A stretch of DNA of 64,000 nucleotides from Enterobacter sp. JUb54 (GTDB lineage Bacteria; Pseudomonadota; Gammaproteobacteria; Enterobacterales; Enterobacteriaceae), in assembly GCF_014298075.1 (NCBI RefSeq), contig NZ_CP060418.1, forward strand, positions 1,116,001-1,180,000, in the 5' to 3' direction. Position 1 is the first letter of the stretch. Each line of letters starts with the position of its first letter. The notes under the pieces were generated by a model. That model worked only from the letters and a program-made list of their open reading frames with translations, did no database searches and was not told where the DNA came from. Of the stretch, positions 8,556 to 17,419 are shown piece after piece. A program made the translations under genes and the position numbers.

Positions 8556-9728
8556 CTACGATAACGCGCGCAGGGCGGCAATTAGCCCGTTAACGCCTTT
8601 CTCCAGCTTTTCGCGAGGGCAACCGGCGTTGAGACGGAGGAACCCGACACCCTCTTCGCCATAGGTATAGCCCGGCATAATGGCCACCTTTTGTTCCTCG
8701 ATCAGCACTTTCTGCAGGGCGCGATCGTCGATACCCAGCGGGCGCAGATCGATCCACGCAAGATAGGTTGCCTGCGGCGGCTGCCAGTTTAGCTGCGGGA
8801 ACGCCTGATTGAGCGCCCCGGCGATGTAGCGCATATTGTCCTGCAGGTAGGCCCGCAGCGCATCCAGCCACGGGGCTCCTTCCCGGTAGGCGGCAACATG
8901 GGCAACCAGCGCCGGCACCGACGGCGAGGATAATCCGTCGCGACTCTTCAGGGCGGTGAGATACTGCTCGCGGGCGCGGGGATCGTCGATCAGGCCGTAA
9001 GCGCCGGTAAAGGCCGGAATATTGAAGCTTTTGGAACCGGAGGTGAACAGCGCCCACGGGCCACGAGCTACGTCGCACCACGGCGTATGCCGGTGTTCGC
9101 CCCAGACCATATCCATATGGATCTCATCGCTGATCACCTTCACCCCGTGTTTTTCGCACAACTGCGACATCGTCTCAAGCTCTTCGCGCTGCCAGACTTT
9201 ACCGGTGGGGTTATGCGGGCTGCATAGCAGCAGCACGGTGTTGCGCGGTTGCGCCAGCGTCTGTTCGAGCAGGGCCATATCGCACTGCCACTGATTATCC
9301 TGCAGCGTCAGCGGGACCGGCGCGACCTGACGCTGATTGCCCTCAATGGTTTTATAGAAGGCATCATAGGCGGGCGTGTGCACCACCACGCCATCGCCTG
9401 GGCTGGACCACTGGCGAATCATCTCCGCCACCATATAGATAACCGACGGGCCATATACGATGGCGTCGCGATCTATCGGGGAGTGAAAGCGGCTGGCGTA
9501 CCAGTGGGTCACCGCGCCGAGAAACTCATCGTTTTTCCAGCGGCTATAGCCGAAGACGCCGTGAGCAAGGCGTTTGCTGACGGCGTCAAGAATGCAGGGA
9601 GCGGTGGCGAAATCCATATCGGAGATCGTAAAGGGGAGCAGGTCGGCTGCGCCGAAGCGGTCGGCAACGTAATCCCATTGCGTACACCAGGTACCGTGGC
9701 GGTCGACAGGCGTGGCAAAATCAAACAT
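8556..9728 (-). CDS. malY: MalY, PLP-dependent cystathionine beta-lyase and maltose-system modulator
   Basis: A 390-residue fold-type I aminotransferase-family enzyme that cleaves C-S bonds. In E. coli it also binds and inhibits the activator MalT. The PLP lysine lies in SGSKSFNIP, and SDEIHMDMVW supplies the cofactor aspartate region. The start at 9728 (MFDFATPVDRHGTW) matches E. coli MalY and has an AGGAAG ribosome site. It follows malX with a GC-rich stem-loop in the 49-base gap and is expected to share the MalI-controlled promoter. Length equals E. coli MalY. Confidence 0.96.
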   Translation of the reverse strand: MFDFATPVDRHGTWCTQWDYVADRFGAADLLPFTISDMDFATAPCILDAVSKRLAHGVFGYSRWKNDEFLGAVTHWYASRFHSPIDRDAIVYGPSVIYMVAEMIRQWSSPGDGVVVHTPAYDAFYKTIEGNQRQVAPVPLTLQDNQWQCDMALLEQTLAQPRNTVLLLCSPHNPTGKVWQREELETMSQLCEKHGVKVISDEIHMDMVWGEHRHTPWCDVARGPWALFTSGSKSFNIPAFTGAYGLIDDPRAREQYLTALKSRDGLSSPSVPALVAHVAAYREGAPWLDALRAYLQDNMRYIAGALNQAFPQLNWQPPQATYLAWIDLRPLGIDDRALQKVLIEEQKVAIMPGYTYGEEGVGFLRLNAGCPREKLEKGVNGLIAALRALS

Positions 9729-9747
9729 CTGAACTTCCTTAATCAAC

Positions 9748-9771
9748 GCCCCCTCCAGACTCAGAGGGGGC
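9748..9771 (-). promoter_or_regulatory. Intercistronic stem-loop between malX and malY
   Basis: Arms GCCCCCT (9748-9754) and AGGGGGC (9765-9771) form a 7-bp GC-rich stem. There is no T-tract, so transcript stabilisation or partial attenuation is more likely than full termination of the malXY messenger. Confidence 0.45.
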
Positions 9772-9777
9772 TGGCAT

Positions 9778-11370
9778 TTATGCCTGGACGGTATTCATCA
9801 GTACGGCCATTTCATCTTTCACCGACTGAACCTGCGGGCCAATGACGACCTGCAAATTATGCTGGTTTAGCTGCACAACGCCGATGGCGCGGTTGGCTTT
9901 CAGCGCTGCACTGTCCACTTTACTCATATCATGCACCGACAGGCGCAGACGGGTAATGCAGTTATCGAGAGAGACGATGTTATCTGCTCCGCCGAGGGCG
10001 GCCAGAATCGCCGGGACGTTGTAACCTGACTTGCCGGTCACGCCGGAGACGGCTTTCTCAAAGGCGGCATTGGTTTCGATATCGCGACCCGGCGTTTTGA
10101 GGTTAAAGCGGGTGATGGCGAAACGGAAGATGCCGTAATAGACCGCGAACCAGATGGCCGCCACTACCGGCACCAGATACCACTTGGTCGACAGGCCGTG
10201 CAGAATACCGAACACCACGAAGTCGATCACGTTACCGTCGGTATTGCCGATGGTGACGCCGAGCACCGCCATGATGGTGAAGCCGAGGCCGGTCAGCAGC
10301 GCGTGAATAACGTACAGCACCGGGGCCACGAACAGGAACAGGAACTCCAGCGGCTCGGTGGTTCCGCCGACCACGCAGGCAATGACCCCGGAAATCAGCA
10401 GACCTTTGATCTTATGACGATTCTCCGGACGGGCGCAGTGGTACATCGCCAGTGCCGCACCCGGCAGGCCGCCGAGGAAGGCCGGCATTTTACCTTGCGA
10501 CAAGAAACGAGTCGCGCTTTCAGAGAAACCGTGGGTTTCCGGGCAGCTCAGCTGCGCCTGGAAGATAGTCAATGCGCCGCTGACGCTATGACCGCAGACG
10601 TCCATGGTGCCGCCCGCCTCGGTAAAGCGGATCAGCGCAACCAGAATATGGTGCAGGCCGAACGGCAGCAGCAAGCGTTCACCGGTACCGAAGATCATTG
10701 GGCCGAAGTCACCGGCGCTGTTAATCATATGGCCCAGGGCGTTGATCCCCATGGCAAACACCGGCCACACCAGCGGGATCGCCAGGCCAACCAGCCCCAG
10801 CACCACGGTGGTGATAATCGGCACAAAACGGGTGCCGCCAAAGAAGGCCAGCGCATCCGGCAGGCGGATATTATGAAAACGCTCGTGCAGCATCCAGACG
10901 ACGATCCCGGCGATCACGGCGCCGAGGATCCCGGTGTCGATGGACTGAATACCGATAATATTCTGGATATTGTTGGCTTTCAGCACGGCGGCATCGGTGG
11001 TCGGCAGAATGCCTTTGGCGGTGAGCCAGAAGTTAACCGCCAGATTCATCACCGCGTAGCCGACAAAGCCGGCGAAGGCGGCGACGCCTTTATTTTCGCG
11101 CGCCAGGCCCAGCGGGATGGCGATACAGAACATCACCGGCAGGAAGCTAAAGGCGAAAGAGCCGACTTTGCTCATCCAGATAAACACCGCCTGCAGCAGG
11201 GGAATATCGAGCCACGGCAGCAGGGTGAGCACATCATGGCTGCTTAAGGAGCTGCCGATCCCCAGCATGATCCCGCAGAATGAAAGCAAGGCCACGGGCA
11301 ACATAAACGTTTTTCCCAGCTGCTGGAAAAACTCCCACAAAGTAATTTTTGGTGTCGTTTTTGCCGTCAT
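9778..11370 (-). CDS. malX: MalX, PTS EIICB permease of the glucose/maltose family
   Basis: A 530-residue phosphotransferase permease. An N-terminal membrane EIIC domain (about residues 1-420) carries GGTTEPLEF, and a C-terminal EIIB domain carries the phosphocysteine motif DNCITRLRL. In E. coli MalX can transport glucose and maltose; its natural substrate is unknown. The start at 11370 (MTAKTTPK) equals E. coli's and has an AGGA site nine bases upstream; a GTG two codons earlier is too close to that site. It is first in malX-malY and divergent from malI, with two MalI operators and a CRP site between them. Confidence 0.96.
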   Translation of the reverse strand: MTAKTTPKITLWEFFQQLGKTFMLPVALLSFCGIMLGIGSSLSSHDVLTLLPWLDIPLLQAVFIWMSKVGSFAFSFLPVMFCIAIPLGLARENKGVAAFAGFVGYAVMNLAVNFWLTAKGILPTTDAAVLKANNIQNIIGIQSIDTGILGAVIAGIVVWMLHERFHNIRLPDALAFFGGTRFVPIITTVVLGLVGLAIPLVWPVFAMGINALGHMINSAGDFGPMIFGTGERLLLPFGLHHILVALIRFTEAGGTMDVCGHSVSGALTIFQAQLSCPETHGFSESATRFLSQGKMPAFLGGLPGAALAMYHCARPENRHKIKGLLISGVIACVVGGTTEPLEFLFLFVAPVLYVIHALLTGLGFTIMAVLGVTIGNTDGNVIDFVVFGILHGLSTKWYLVPVVAAIWFAVYYGIFRFAITRFNLKTPGRDIETNAAFEKAVSGVTGKSGYNVPAILAALGGADNIVSLDNCITRLRLSVHDMSKVDSAALKANRAIGVVQLNQHNLQVVIGPQVQSVKDEMAVLMNTVQA

Positions 11371-11423
11371 TAACACGAATCCTGTTTATTTTAAGTTATG
11401 GGTAAGGTGTAACGTGACGGAAA

Positions 11424-11439
11424 GATAAAACGTTTTATC
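11424..11439. promoter_or_regulatory. MalI operator, malX-proximal
   Basis: GATAAAACGTTTTATC is a perfect 16-bp palindrome and matches the operator described for E. coli MalI. A second identical copy lies 79 bases away, nearer malI. Binding here would repress malXY. Confidence 0.85.
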
Positions 11440-11448
11440 ATTTTTTAG

Positions 11449-11464
11449 TGCGATAAAAATCACA
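11449..11464. promoter_or_regulatory. CRP-cAMP site in the malX-malI intergenic region
   Basis: TGCGATAAAAATCACA matches the CRP pattern TGTGA-N6-TCACA at nine of ten positions. It lies between the two MalI operators, where E. coli also has CRP control of both divergent promoters. Confidence 0.65.
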
Positions 11465-11502
11465 TAATCAAGCGATGATAACGTTTATAAAGATAACCCA
11501 TT

Positions 11503-11518
11503 GATAAAACGTTTTATC
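11503..11518. promoter_or_regulatory. MalI operator, malI-proximal
   Basis: A second exact copy of GATAAAACGTTTTATC, 28 bases before the malI start. It is expected to mediate autorepression. A degenerate third match (GATAACGTTTATA) lies at about 11477-11489. Confidence 0.85.
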
Positions 11519-11546
11519 GACCGCCGAAGGGAGACGGTTGCAGAAT

Positions 11547-12575
11547 ATGGCTATCGCAAAAAAGATCACCATCAATGACGTCGCACTAGCCGCCGGGGTG
11601 TCGGTCAGCACGGTGTCGCTGGTTTTGACCGGCAAAGGCCGAATTTCATCGGCCACCGGCGAGCGCGTCAATCAGGCGATTGAACAACTCGGCTTCGTGC
11701 GTAACCGCCAGGCGTCCTCGCTGCGCGGCGGACAGAGTGGGGTGATTGGGTTGATCGTCAGCGACCTGTCAAAACCCTTCTACGCCGAACTGACCGCCGG
11801 GCTGACGGACGCCCTCGAGTCCGACGGGAAAATGGTGTTTCTGACCCAGGGCGGCCACCGTGGCGAGAAAATGCTGCAGCGCTTTGAAACTCTGATTTCG
11901 CAGGGGGTCGATGGGGTCATTATTGCCGGAGCGATCGATAAAGGCGGCGAACTACGCGATCGTGCGGCGCAGGTCGGGATGCCGCTGGTGTTCGCTTCTC
12001 GCGCCAGCTATCTCGATGATATCGACCTTATCCGCCCGGATAATATGCAGGCGGCGCAACTGGTGACCGAGCATCTGATTCGCCGCGGTCATCAGCGTAT
12101 CGCCTGGCTAGGGGGGCAAAGCGCCTCACTGACCCGCGCGGAGCGGGTGGGCGGCTACTGCGCGACCCTGCTGAAGTACGGCCTGCCGTTTCATAGCGAA
12201 TGGGTGGTGGAGTGCGACTCCAGCCAGAAACTGGCGGCGGAAGCCATGATTACCCTGCTGCGCCAGAATCCGACCCTGACCGCCGTCCTGTGTTACAACA
12301 GCGTGATTGCCACCGGAGCGTGGTTTGGTCTGATGCGTGCCGGACGGCAGAGCGGCGAGGACAGCGTCGAAAGCTATTTTGAACAGCGGGTGGCGCTGGC
12401 CGCCTTTGCTGAGGTGCCCGAAAGCGCGCTGGATGATGTGCCGTTAACCTGGGTGACAACCCCGGCAAGAGAGATGGGGCAAAGCCTGGCGGAGAGCATT
12501 CTTCGGCGGATTGATAACGGGCAACTCGGTACGCGAAATCAGATTATGCCCCCGCGACTGGTCACCCGAAAATAG
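11547..12575 (+). CDS. malI: MalI, LacI-family repressor of malXY
   Basis: A 342-residue repressor with a LacI-type helix-turn-helix (ITINDVALAAGVSVSTVS, about residues 7-24), a hinge containing RNRQASSLRGG and a periplasmic-binding-protein-like effector domain. It controls the divergent malXY genes in the cytoplasm. The start at 11547 (MAIAKKIT) follows E. coli MalI (MATAKKIT) and has GGGAG upstream; an in-frame codon three residues earlier is less plausible. The DNA-binding helix is nearly identical to E. coli's, which fits the conserved operators upstream. The effector is not known from sequence. Confidence 0.95.
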   Translation: MAIAKKITINDVALAAGVSVSTVSLVLTGKGRISSATGERVNQAIEQLGFVRNRQASSLRGGQSGVIGLIVSDLSKPFYAELTAGLTDALESDGKMVFLTQGGHRGEKMLQRFETLISQGVDGVIIAGAIDKGGELRDRAAQVGMPLVFASRASYLDDIDLIRPDNMQAAQLVTEHLIRRGHQRIAWLGGQSASLTRAERVGGYCATLLKYGLPFHSEWVVECDSSQKLAAEAMITLLRQNPTLTAVLCYNSVIATGAWFGLMRAGRQSGEDSVESYFEQRVALAAFAEVPESALDDVPLTWVTTPAREMGQSLAESILRRIDNGQLGTRNQIMPPRLVTRK

Positions 12576-12593
12576 CCCCTGAGCAGGGGCTAT
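12572..12593. terminator. Stem-loop between malI and ydgA
   Basis: ATAGCCCC (12572-12579) pairs with GGGGCTAT (12586-12593) across a six-base loop. It overlaps the malI stop and sits just before the ydgA stop on the other strand. There is no strong T-tract. Confidence 0.5.
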
Positions 12594-12601
12594 CCGGAGG
12601 A

Positions 12602-14155
12602 TTACTGCTGCGGGACTGCCGGCGTCACCGGCGGCACAAGCTCTTGTGGCTGAGCGTCCTGCGGCGCGCCGCCAGGTGCTGTCGGCAGCGCATAGCCAAA
12701 CATGCTGGCAAACTCATCCAGCGGCATCTTCTGGCCGTTCAGGGTAACCTGTCCGTCAGCGTACTGCAGGCTGGAGGTAATCGCGTTGTCTTCCATGGCG
12801 GTGATGCGGAACATCTGGCCCATTGCCGCCATCCCTTTCACCTGCTGGTCAGCCAGCTTCGCGGCGTCTGCCGGCTGATAGCCTTCAAGACCGGCAATCT
12901 GGGTCATAAAGGCGGTTGCCATATCGACCGGGATCACCAGTTTGCTATCGAGCGATTTCACGCTGCGGTCCACTTCATCCGCCAGGGTTTGCGGCTCGGT
13001 GGTGGTTTGCGCAGGATCTTTCAGCAGGATTGACATGTTAAAGGTGCTTTCGCCCTTGGCATTGCGCCAGCTCAGCGGGGCGATCGTCACGGAAGGGTTG
13101 CCTTTCAGCAGGATCGGCAGCGCCTTAAAGAAGGTCTCGGTCAGCGCCTGCTGGTACAGCTCCGGGTTCTGCGTCAGCTCAGGATTGGCCATCAGCGCCT
13201 GGGCTTCGGTGTTGTACTGCTGGCTGAACTGATGCCAGGCCTGGCCATCAAGGTTTGCCAGCTTCACGGTCAGTTTACCGCTGCCGATATCCTGGTTTTG
13301 CAGTTTCAGGCTGTTGAGGGTGTAATCCAGCTGGCTGTTGATCCCTTTGCCATCGTCGGTCAGTGAAGACTGGCCGTCAATGTTCATGCCTTCCAGCAGG
13401 GCCAGCTCTTTCCCTTCAACGCCGATCGACAGCTTTTCCAGCGCGATTTTTTGCTTACCGATGCGCTCGTTGAAGCTGGTCATTTCGGTTGCACCGTCGG
13501 CCTTCAGGTTGCTGAAGCTCAGCTGCACCTTCTGATTGTACTCATTCAGCGCGTTGATCTGGCCGCCGCTCGCGTCGCCGGTGAGGCTGACGGTTTTGCC
13601 TTCTGCATCGGCATTCAGCTGGAACTGACCGCCGCTGAAGGTGACTTTTTCATCGCCTTTGTCATAGTCCAGTGGTTTCAGCGTAATAGCCGAGCGGCTA
13701 TCGCCGCTGTAGGCGATGCGGGTATCGATAATGAACGGGGTTTCGCCTTTGGCAATCTCAAACAACGCTTTGCTGGTGTCGTTATTCACCAGAGTGGTGT
13801 TAACGGAGGCCATCGCGGGCGCCAGCTGACCGGATTTCAGCGCGGCCAGCGGGAAGGGACCGTGATCGACCACTTCATCAAAGACCAGGCTCTGCCCGGC
13901 GGCGAGCCAGCTGTGTTCTTTACCGGCAATCGGTTTCACCACCAGCTGCAGGCGGCTGCTGAACAGGCCGCGCTGATAGTTCTGCGAGGCGAGTTCAACG
14001 CCGGCTTCCGGGGCGCTGTTCTGAAGCTGTGCATTCGCCTGTTTCACGACTTCGGCGAGATGATTTTCCAGCTGTTTCCCTGTGTACCAGGCGCCACCTG
14101 TCCAGATAACACCCAGAGCCACGATAATTCCTGCTGCGACCAGCGTTTTCTTCAT
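12602..14155 (-). CDS. ydgA: YdgA, DUF945 periplasmic protein anchored in the inner membrane
   Basis: A 517-residue DUF945 protein. An N-terminal hydrophobic segment (about residues 4-24, KKTLVAAGIIVALGVIWTGG) acts as an anchor or uncleaved signal, and the rest should be periplasmic. A Pro/Gln-rich tail (after about residue 492) is low complexity. The molecular function is unknown; AsmA-like roles have been suggested for the wider group. It is slightly longer than E. coli YdgA (502). It follows manA in the same direction but is separated from it by a hairpin terminator, so it has its own promoter. Confidence 0.92.
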   Translation of the reverse strand: MKKTLVAAGIIVALGVIWTGGAWYTGKQLENHLAEVVKQANAQLQNSAPEAGVELASQNYQRGLFSSRLQLVVKPIAGKEHSWLAAGQSLVFDEVVDHGPFPLAALKSGQLAPAMASVNTTLVNNDTSKALFEIAKGETPFIIDTRIAYSGDSRSAITLKPLDYDKGDEKVTFSGGQFQLNADAEGKTVSLTGDASGGQINALNEYNQKVQLSFSNLKADGATEMTSFNERIGKQKIALEKLSIGVEGKELALLEGMNIDGQSSLTDDGKGINSQLDYTLNSLKLQNQDIGSGKLTVKLANLDGQAWHQFSQQYNTEAQALMANPELTQNPELYQQALTETFFKALPILLKGNPSVTIAPLSWRNAKGESTFNMSILLKDPAQTTTEPQTLADEVDRSVKSLDSKLVIPVDMATAFMTQIAGLEGYQPADAAKLADQQVKGMAAMGQMFRITAMEDNAITSSLQYADGQVTLNGQKMPLDEFASMFGYALPTAPGGAPQDAQPQELVPPVTPAVPQQ

Positions 14156-14170
14156 AGCATTTGTCCATAA

Positions 14171-14198
14171 ATAAAACCAGGCGGGTCGGGCCGCCTGG
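14171..14198 (-). terminator. Intrinsic terminator of manA
   Basis: Read on the minus strand, CCAGGCGG, loop CCCGAC and CCGCCTGG are followed by TTTTATTT. The 8-bp stem occupies 14177-14198. It lies between the manA stop and the ydgA start. Confidence 0.75.
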
Positions 14199-14253
14199 TC
14201 ATGTTGTCATGATGTGGGAAAGTCTAGCAAGCGCGGCTAAAAAGTTCAGTAAC

Positions 14254-15432
14254 TTACTTGAGCTTATTGAAGACGCGCGCCACGCGGCCGCTGCCGCTGA
14301 CCTCTACCGGCGACTCGTTGCAGGCAATAAATGCCGACTCGCCAGGTTTCAGGGTCAGGCGCTGGTCGCCTTTGCTCAACACCGCTTCGCCTTCCACACA
14401 GAAGACGATCGCCGCGCTCTCCTGCGCAAGAGGGGCCGCCTGCGCTGACAGGTCATGCAGGGAGAAGGCGAAATCATCAACCGGAATCGGGAAGTCCAGC
14501 GCTGTCGCCTGTTTGACCGGCTGAGTCAGTAGTTCACCCGCCGGCTTCGCCACGAATTGCACGTTGGCGACCAGTTCCGGAATATCGATATATTTCGGCG
14601 TCAGGCCTGCGCGCAGCACGTTATCGGAGTTAGCCATGACCTCCAGCGCCACCCCTTGCAGATACGCATGCGGGGTTTCGGCGAACAGGAACATTGCGTC
14701 ACCGGGGTTCAGCTTGACAACATTGAGCAGTAAAGGAGAGAACAGGCCGCTGTCGTCCGGATAGAACTCGGCGATAAGCTTGATGGTCTGCCACGGTTCA
14801 CCTTGCTGGCTGTCCAGCGCCGTTTGCAGGATACGCAGGGCCTGGGCTTTCTCTTCGCCCTGCATATTCAGCAGGCCGGCGAACAGCTGGCTTAAATGTT
14901 GCGCATCCGGATGGCTCAGGAACTCGCCAATGGCCGGGTGGGCGTTGGCTACCGGCTGGAGCAGGGCGGCAATCTCGGCAAACTCACGGAAGGCGTTCAT
15001 CGCCAGGAACGGCGTCAGCGCAAAGACCAGCTCTGGCTTGTGGTTCGGATCTTTATAGTTACGTTCTGCGGCATCAAGTGGAATACCGGCGGCATTCTCT
15101 TTAGCAAAGCCAATCTCGGAGGCCTGCTTGTTCGGGTGGACCTGAATAGACAGCGGCTGGGCGGCGCACAGCACTTTAAACAGGAACGGCAGCTCGCCGA
15201 AACGCTGTGCGACCTTGTCACCGAGCAGCGCCGACTTGTCGCCGTCAATGACCTCACGCAGCGAGCGCGTGGTGCCGTTAGCATCGACAATTTTTGAGCT
15301 GCTCTTCGGATGCGCGCCCATCCACAGCTCCGCCATCGGCAGGTTGTCCGGATTCGCGATGCTGTACAGTTCGGTTAAGGCGGTATGACTTCCCCAGGCA
15401 TAGTTCTGCACTGAGTTAATGAGCTTTTGCAT
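14254..15432 (-). CDS. manA: Mannose-6-phosphate isomerase
   Basis: Type I phosphomannose isomerase, 392 residues, interconverting mannose 6-phosphate and fructose 6-phosphate. It feeds mannose catabolism and GDP-mannose synthesis for capsule and LPS. Zinc ligand regions are visible: QVHPNK (about residues 97-102), NHKPEL (about 134-139) and the later LFAETPHAYLQG. The start at 15432 (MQKLINSVQNYAWGS) matches E. coli ManA and has a GGGATTGAG ribosome site. It is divergent from fumA, with a 196-base gap. The catalytic core is close to identical to E. coli ManA. Confidence 0.97.
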   Translation of the reverse strand: MQKLINSVQNYAWGSHTALTELYSIANPDNLPMAELWMGAHPKSSSKIVDANGTTRSLREVIDGDKSALLGDKVAQRFGELPFLFKVLCAAQPLSIQVHPNKQASEIGFAKENAAGIPLDAAERNYKDPNHKPELVFALTPFLAMNAFREFAEIAALLQPVANAHPAIGEFLSHPDAQHLSQLFAGLLNMQGEEKAQALRILQTALDSQQGEPWQTIKLIAEFYPDDSGLFSPLLLNVVKLNPGDAMFLFAETPHAYLQGVALEVMANSDNVLRAGLTPKYIDIPELVANVQFVAKPAGELLTQPVKQATALDFPIPVDDFAFSLHDLSAQAAPLAQESAAIVFCVEGEAVLSKGDQRLTLKPGESAFIACNESPVEVSGSGRVARVFNKLK

Positions 15433-15628
15433 TCTCAATCCCTGTTTCCACTTGATGATAATCGTTCTATTAAACCAGTAAACTGCTGATAAGCAACTGC
15501 TGAAAGAAAAAGTCGTCCTTGTCTCAGTTTTTGTTAAAAATTTGTGTAAAATTGATCGACTCGCTTTTCTACAGGCAAATGGAGTGTCTGCCTGAAATAT
15601 AATCAGCCAAGCAGTAAGTGAGAGCACA

Positions 15629-17275
15629 ATGTCGAATAAACCGTTTGTTTATCAGGATCCTTTTCCCCTCAAAAAGGATGACACCGAGTATTATCTCCTC
15701 AGTCGTGATTACGTCTCTGTCGCCGAGTTCGCCGGCCAGGAAATCCTCAAGGTAGAACCCCAGGCACTGACCCTTCTGGCACAACACGCCTTCCACGACG
15801 CCTCCTTTATGTTACGCCCGGCGCATCAGCAGCAGGTTGCTGATATCCTTAGCGACCCGGAAGCCAGCGAAAACGACAAATACGTCGCCCTGCAGTTCCT
15901 GCGCAACTCCGATATCGCGGCTAAAGGTATTTTACCGACCTGCCAGGATACCGGGACGGCGATCATCACCGGCAAAAAAGGTCAGCGCGTGTGGACCGGC
16001 GGCGGTGACGAAGCGGCGCTGGCGCAGGGGGTCTATAACACCTATATCCAGGATAACCTGCGCTATTCGCAGAATGCCCCGCTGGATATGTATAACGAGG
16101 TCAATACCGGCACCAACCTGCCGGCGCAGATCGACCTCTACGCCACCGATGGCGACGAGTACAAATTCCTGTGCATCGCCAAAGGCGGCGGCTCTGCCAA
16201 CAAGACCTATCTGTACCAGGAAACCAAAGCGCTGATCACCCCGGCGAAGCTGAAAAACTACCTGGTTGAGAAGATGCGCACCCTCGGTACTGCGGCCTGC
16301 CCGCCGTACCATATCGCCTTCGTGATTGGCGGGACCTCGGCGGAATCGACTCTGAAAACCGTCAAGCTGGCCTCGACCCACTATTACGACGGCCTGCCGA
16401 CCGAAGGGAATGAGCACGGTCAGGCCTTCCGCGACGTGCAGCTGGAGCAGGAGCTGCTGCTGGAAGCGCAGAACCTCGGCCTCGGCGCGCAGTTTGGTGG
16501 CAAATACTTTGCTCACGATATCCGCGTGGTGCGTCTGCCGCGCCACGGCGCCTCCTGCCCGGTGGGGATGGGGGTATCGTGCTCTGCGGACCGCAATATC
16601 AAAGGCAAGATCAACCGCGATGGTATCTGGCTGGAAAAACTGGAAAGCAATCCTGGGAAGTATATCCCGGAAGCGCTGCGCCAGGCCGGTGAAGGCGAAG
16701 CGGTGAAGGTCAACCTCAACCAGCCGATGAGCGAAATCCTGGCGCTGCTGTCGCAGTACCCGGTCTCGACGCGACTCTCCCTGAGCGGCACCATCATCGT
16801 GGCGCGCGATATTGCCCACGCCAAGCTGAAAGAGCTGCTGGATAACGGCGAAACGCTGCCGCAGTACGTGAAAGACCACCCGATCTACTACGCCGGTCCG
16901 GCTAAAACACCGGACGGGTATGCTTCCGGGTCGCTCGGTCCGACCACGGCAGGGCGAATGGACTCCTACGTCGACCTGCTGCAGTCTCACGGCGCCAGTA
17001 AAATCATGCTGGCGAAAGGCAACCGCAGCAAGCAGGTGACCGATGCCTGCCATCAGCATGGCGGTTTCTACCTCGGCAGTATCGGTGGCCCGGCGGCGGT
17101 GCTGGCGCAGCAGAGCATTCGCAGCCTGGAGTGCGTGGCTTATCCGGAGCTGGGAATGGAAGCTATCTGGAAAATCGAAGTGGAAGACTTCCCGGCGTTC
17201 ATCCTGGTGGATGACAAAGGTAACGACTTCTTCCAGCAGATTCAGACCTCGCAATGCACACGCTGTGTGAAATAA
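15629..17275 (+). CDS. fumA: Class I fumarate hydratase FumA
   Basis: A 548-residue iron-sulfur fumarase of the TCA cycle that hydrates fumarate to L-malate in the cytoplasm. Cluster-ligand cysteine contexts are [26 protein letters not shown] and the C-terminal QCTRC region. The adjacent fumC and manA reproduce the E. coli manA-fumA-fumC layout, which fixes this copy as FumA. A second class I fumarase at 50.1 kb is near-identical and inverted; 16217-16284 is an exact 68-base match to it. A strong terminator follows, so fumC needs its own promoter. Confidence 0.96.
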   Translation: MSNKPFVYQDPFPLKKDDTEYYLLSRDYVSVAEFAGQEILKVEPQALTLLAQHAFHDASFMLRPAHQQQVADILSDPEASENDKYVALQFLRNSDIAAKGILPTCQDTGTAIITGKKGQRVWTGGGDEAALAQGVYNTYIQDNLRYSQNAPLDMYNEVNTGTNLPAQIDLYATDGDEYKFLCIAKGGGSANKTYLYQETKALITPAKLKNYLVEKMRTLGTAACPPYHIAFVIGGTSAESTLKTVKLASTHYYDGLPTEGNEHGQAFRDVQLEQELLLEAQNLGLGAQFGGKYFAHDIRVVRLPRHGASCPVGMGVSCSADRNIKGKINRDGIWLEKLESNPGKYIPEALRQAGEGEAVKVNLNQPMSEILALLSQYPVSTRLSLSGTIIVARDIAHAKLKELLDNGETLPQYVKDHPIYYAGPAKTPDGYASGSLGPTTAGRMDSYVDLLQSHGASKIMLAKGNRSKQVTDACHQHGGFYLGSIGGPAAVLAQQSIRSLECVAYPELGMEAIWKIEVEDFPAFILVDDKGNDFFQQIQTSQCTRCVK

Positions 17276-17280
17276 TCCTG

Positions 17281-17304
17281 GCCGCCCTTCGGGGCGGTTT
17301 TTTT
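17281..17304 (+). terminator. Intrinsic terminator of fumA
   Basis: CCGCCC, loop TTCG and GGGCGG are followed by eight consecutive T bases ending at 17304. It lies six bases after the fumA stop, a canonical rho-independent terminator. Confidence 0.92.
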
Positions 17305-17314
17305 ATGTCGCTTA

Positions 17315-17334
17315 GCGGCACGAACCACCAATCC
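17315..17334 (+). promoter_or_regulatory. Candidate MarA/SoxS/Rob box upstream of fumC
   Basis: GCACGAACCACCAAT matches the marbox core GCAC-NN-W-NN-RYY-AAA except for its last base. It lies about 86 bases before the fumC start. E. coli fumC is induced through SoxS, so the site fits the known regulation. One mismatch and no measured promoter keep this tentative. Confidence 0.5.
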
Positions 17335-17419
17335 ATAATTAAAAATCTGACCAATACTGTAGGTTTTAAAGCAGGTGAGCCTTGTCACAATGACTGACTT
17401 TGTATTCAAGGAGAAAGTA

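Noticed and set aside
10198-11247. Open reading frame of 349 codons on the plus strand inside malX
   Set aside because: It is antisense to malX, extremely rich in Gln, His and Asp, and without any known motif. It is a shadow of the coding strand.
15932-17254. Open reading frame of 440 codons on the minus strand inside fumA
   Set aside because: It is fully antisense to a certain gene, rich in Arg, Gln and His, resembles no family and has a sister frame antisense to the second fumarase. This is typical of high-GC genes with a stop-poor complementary frame.
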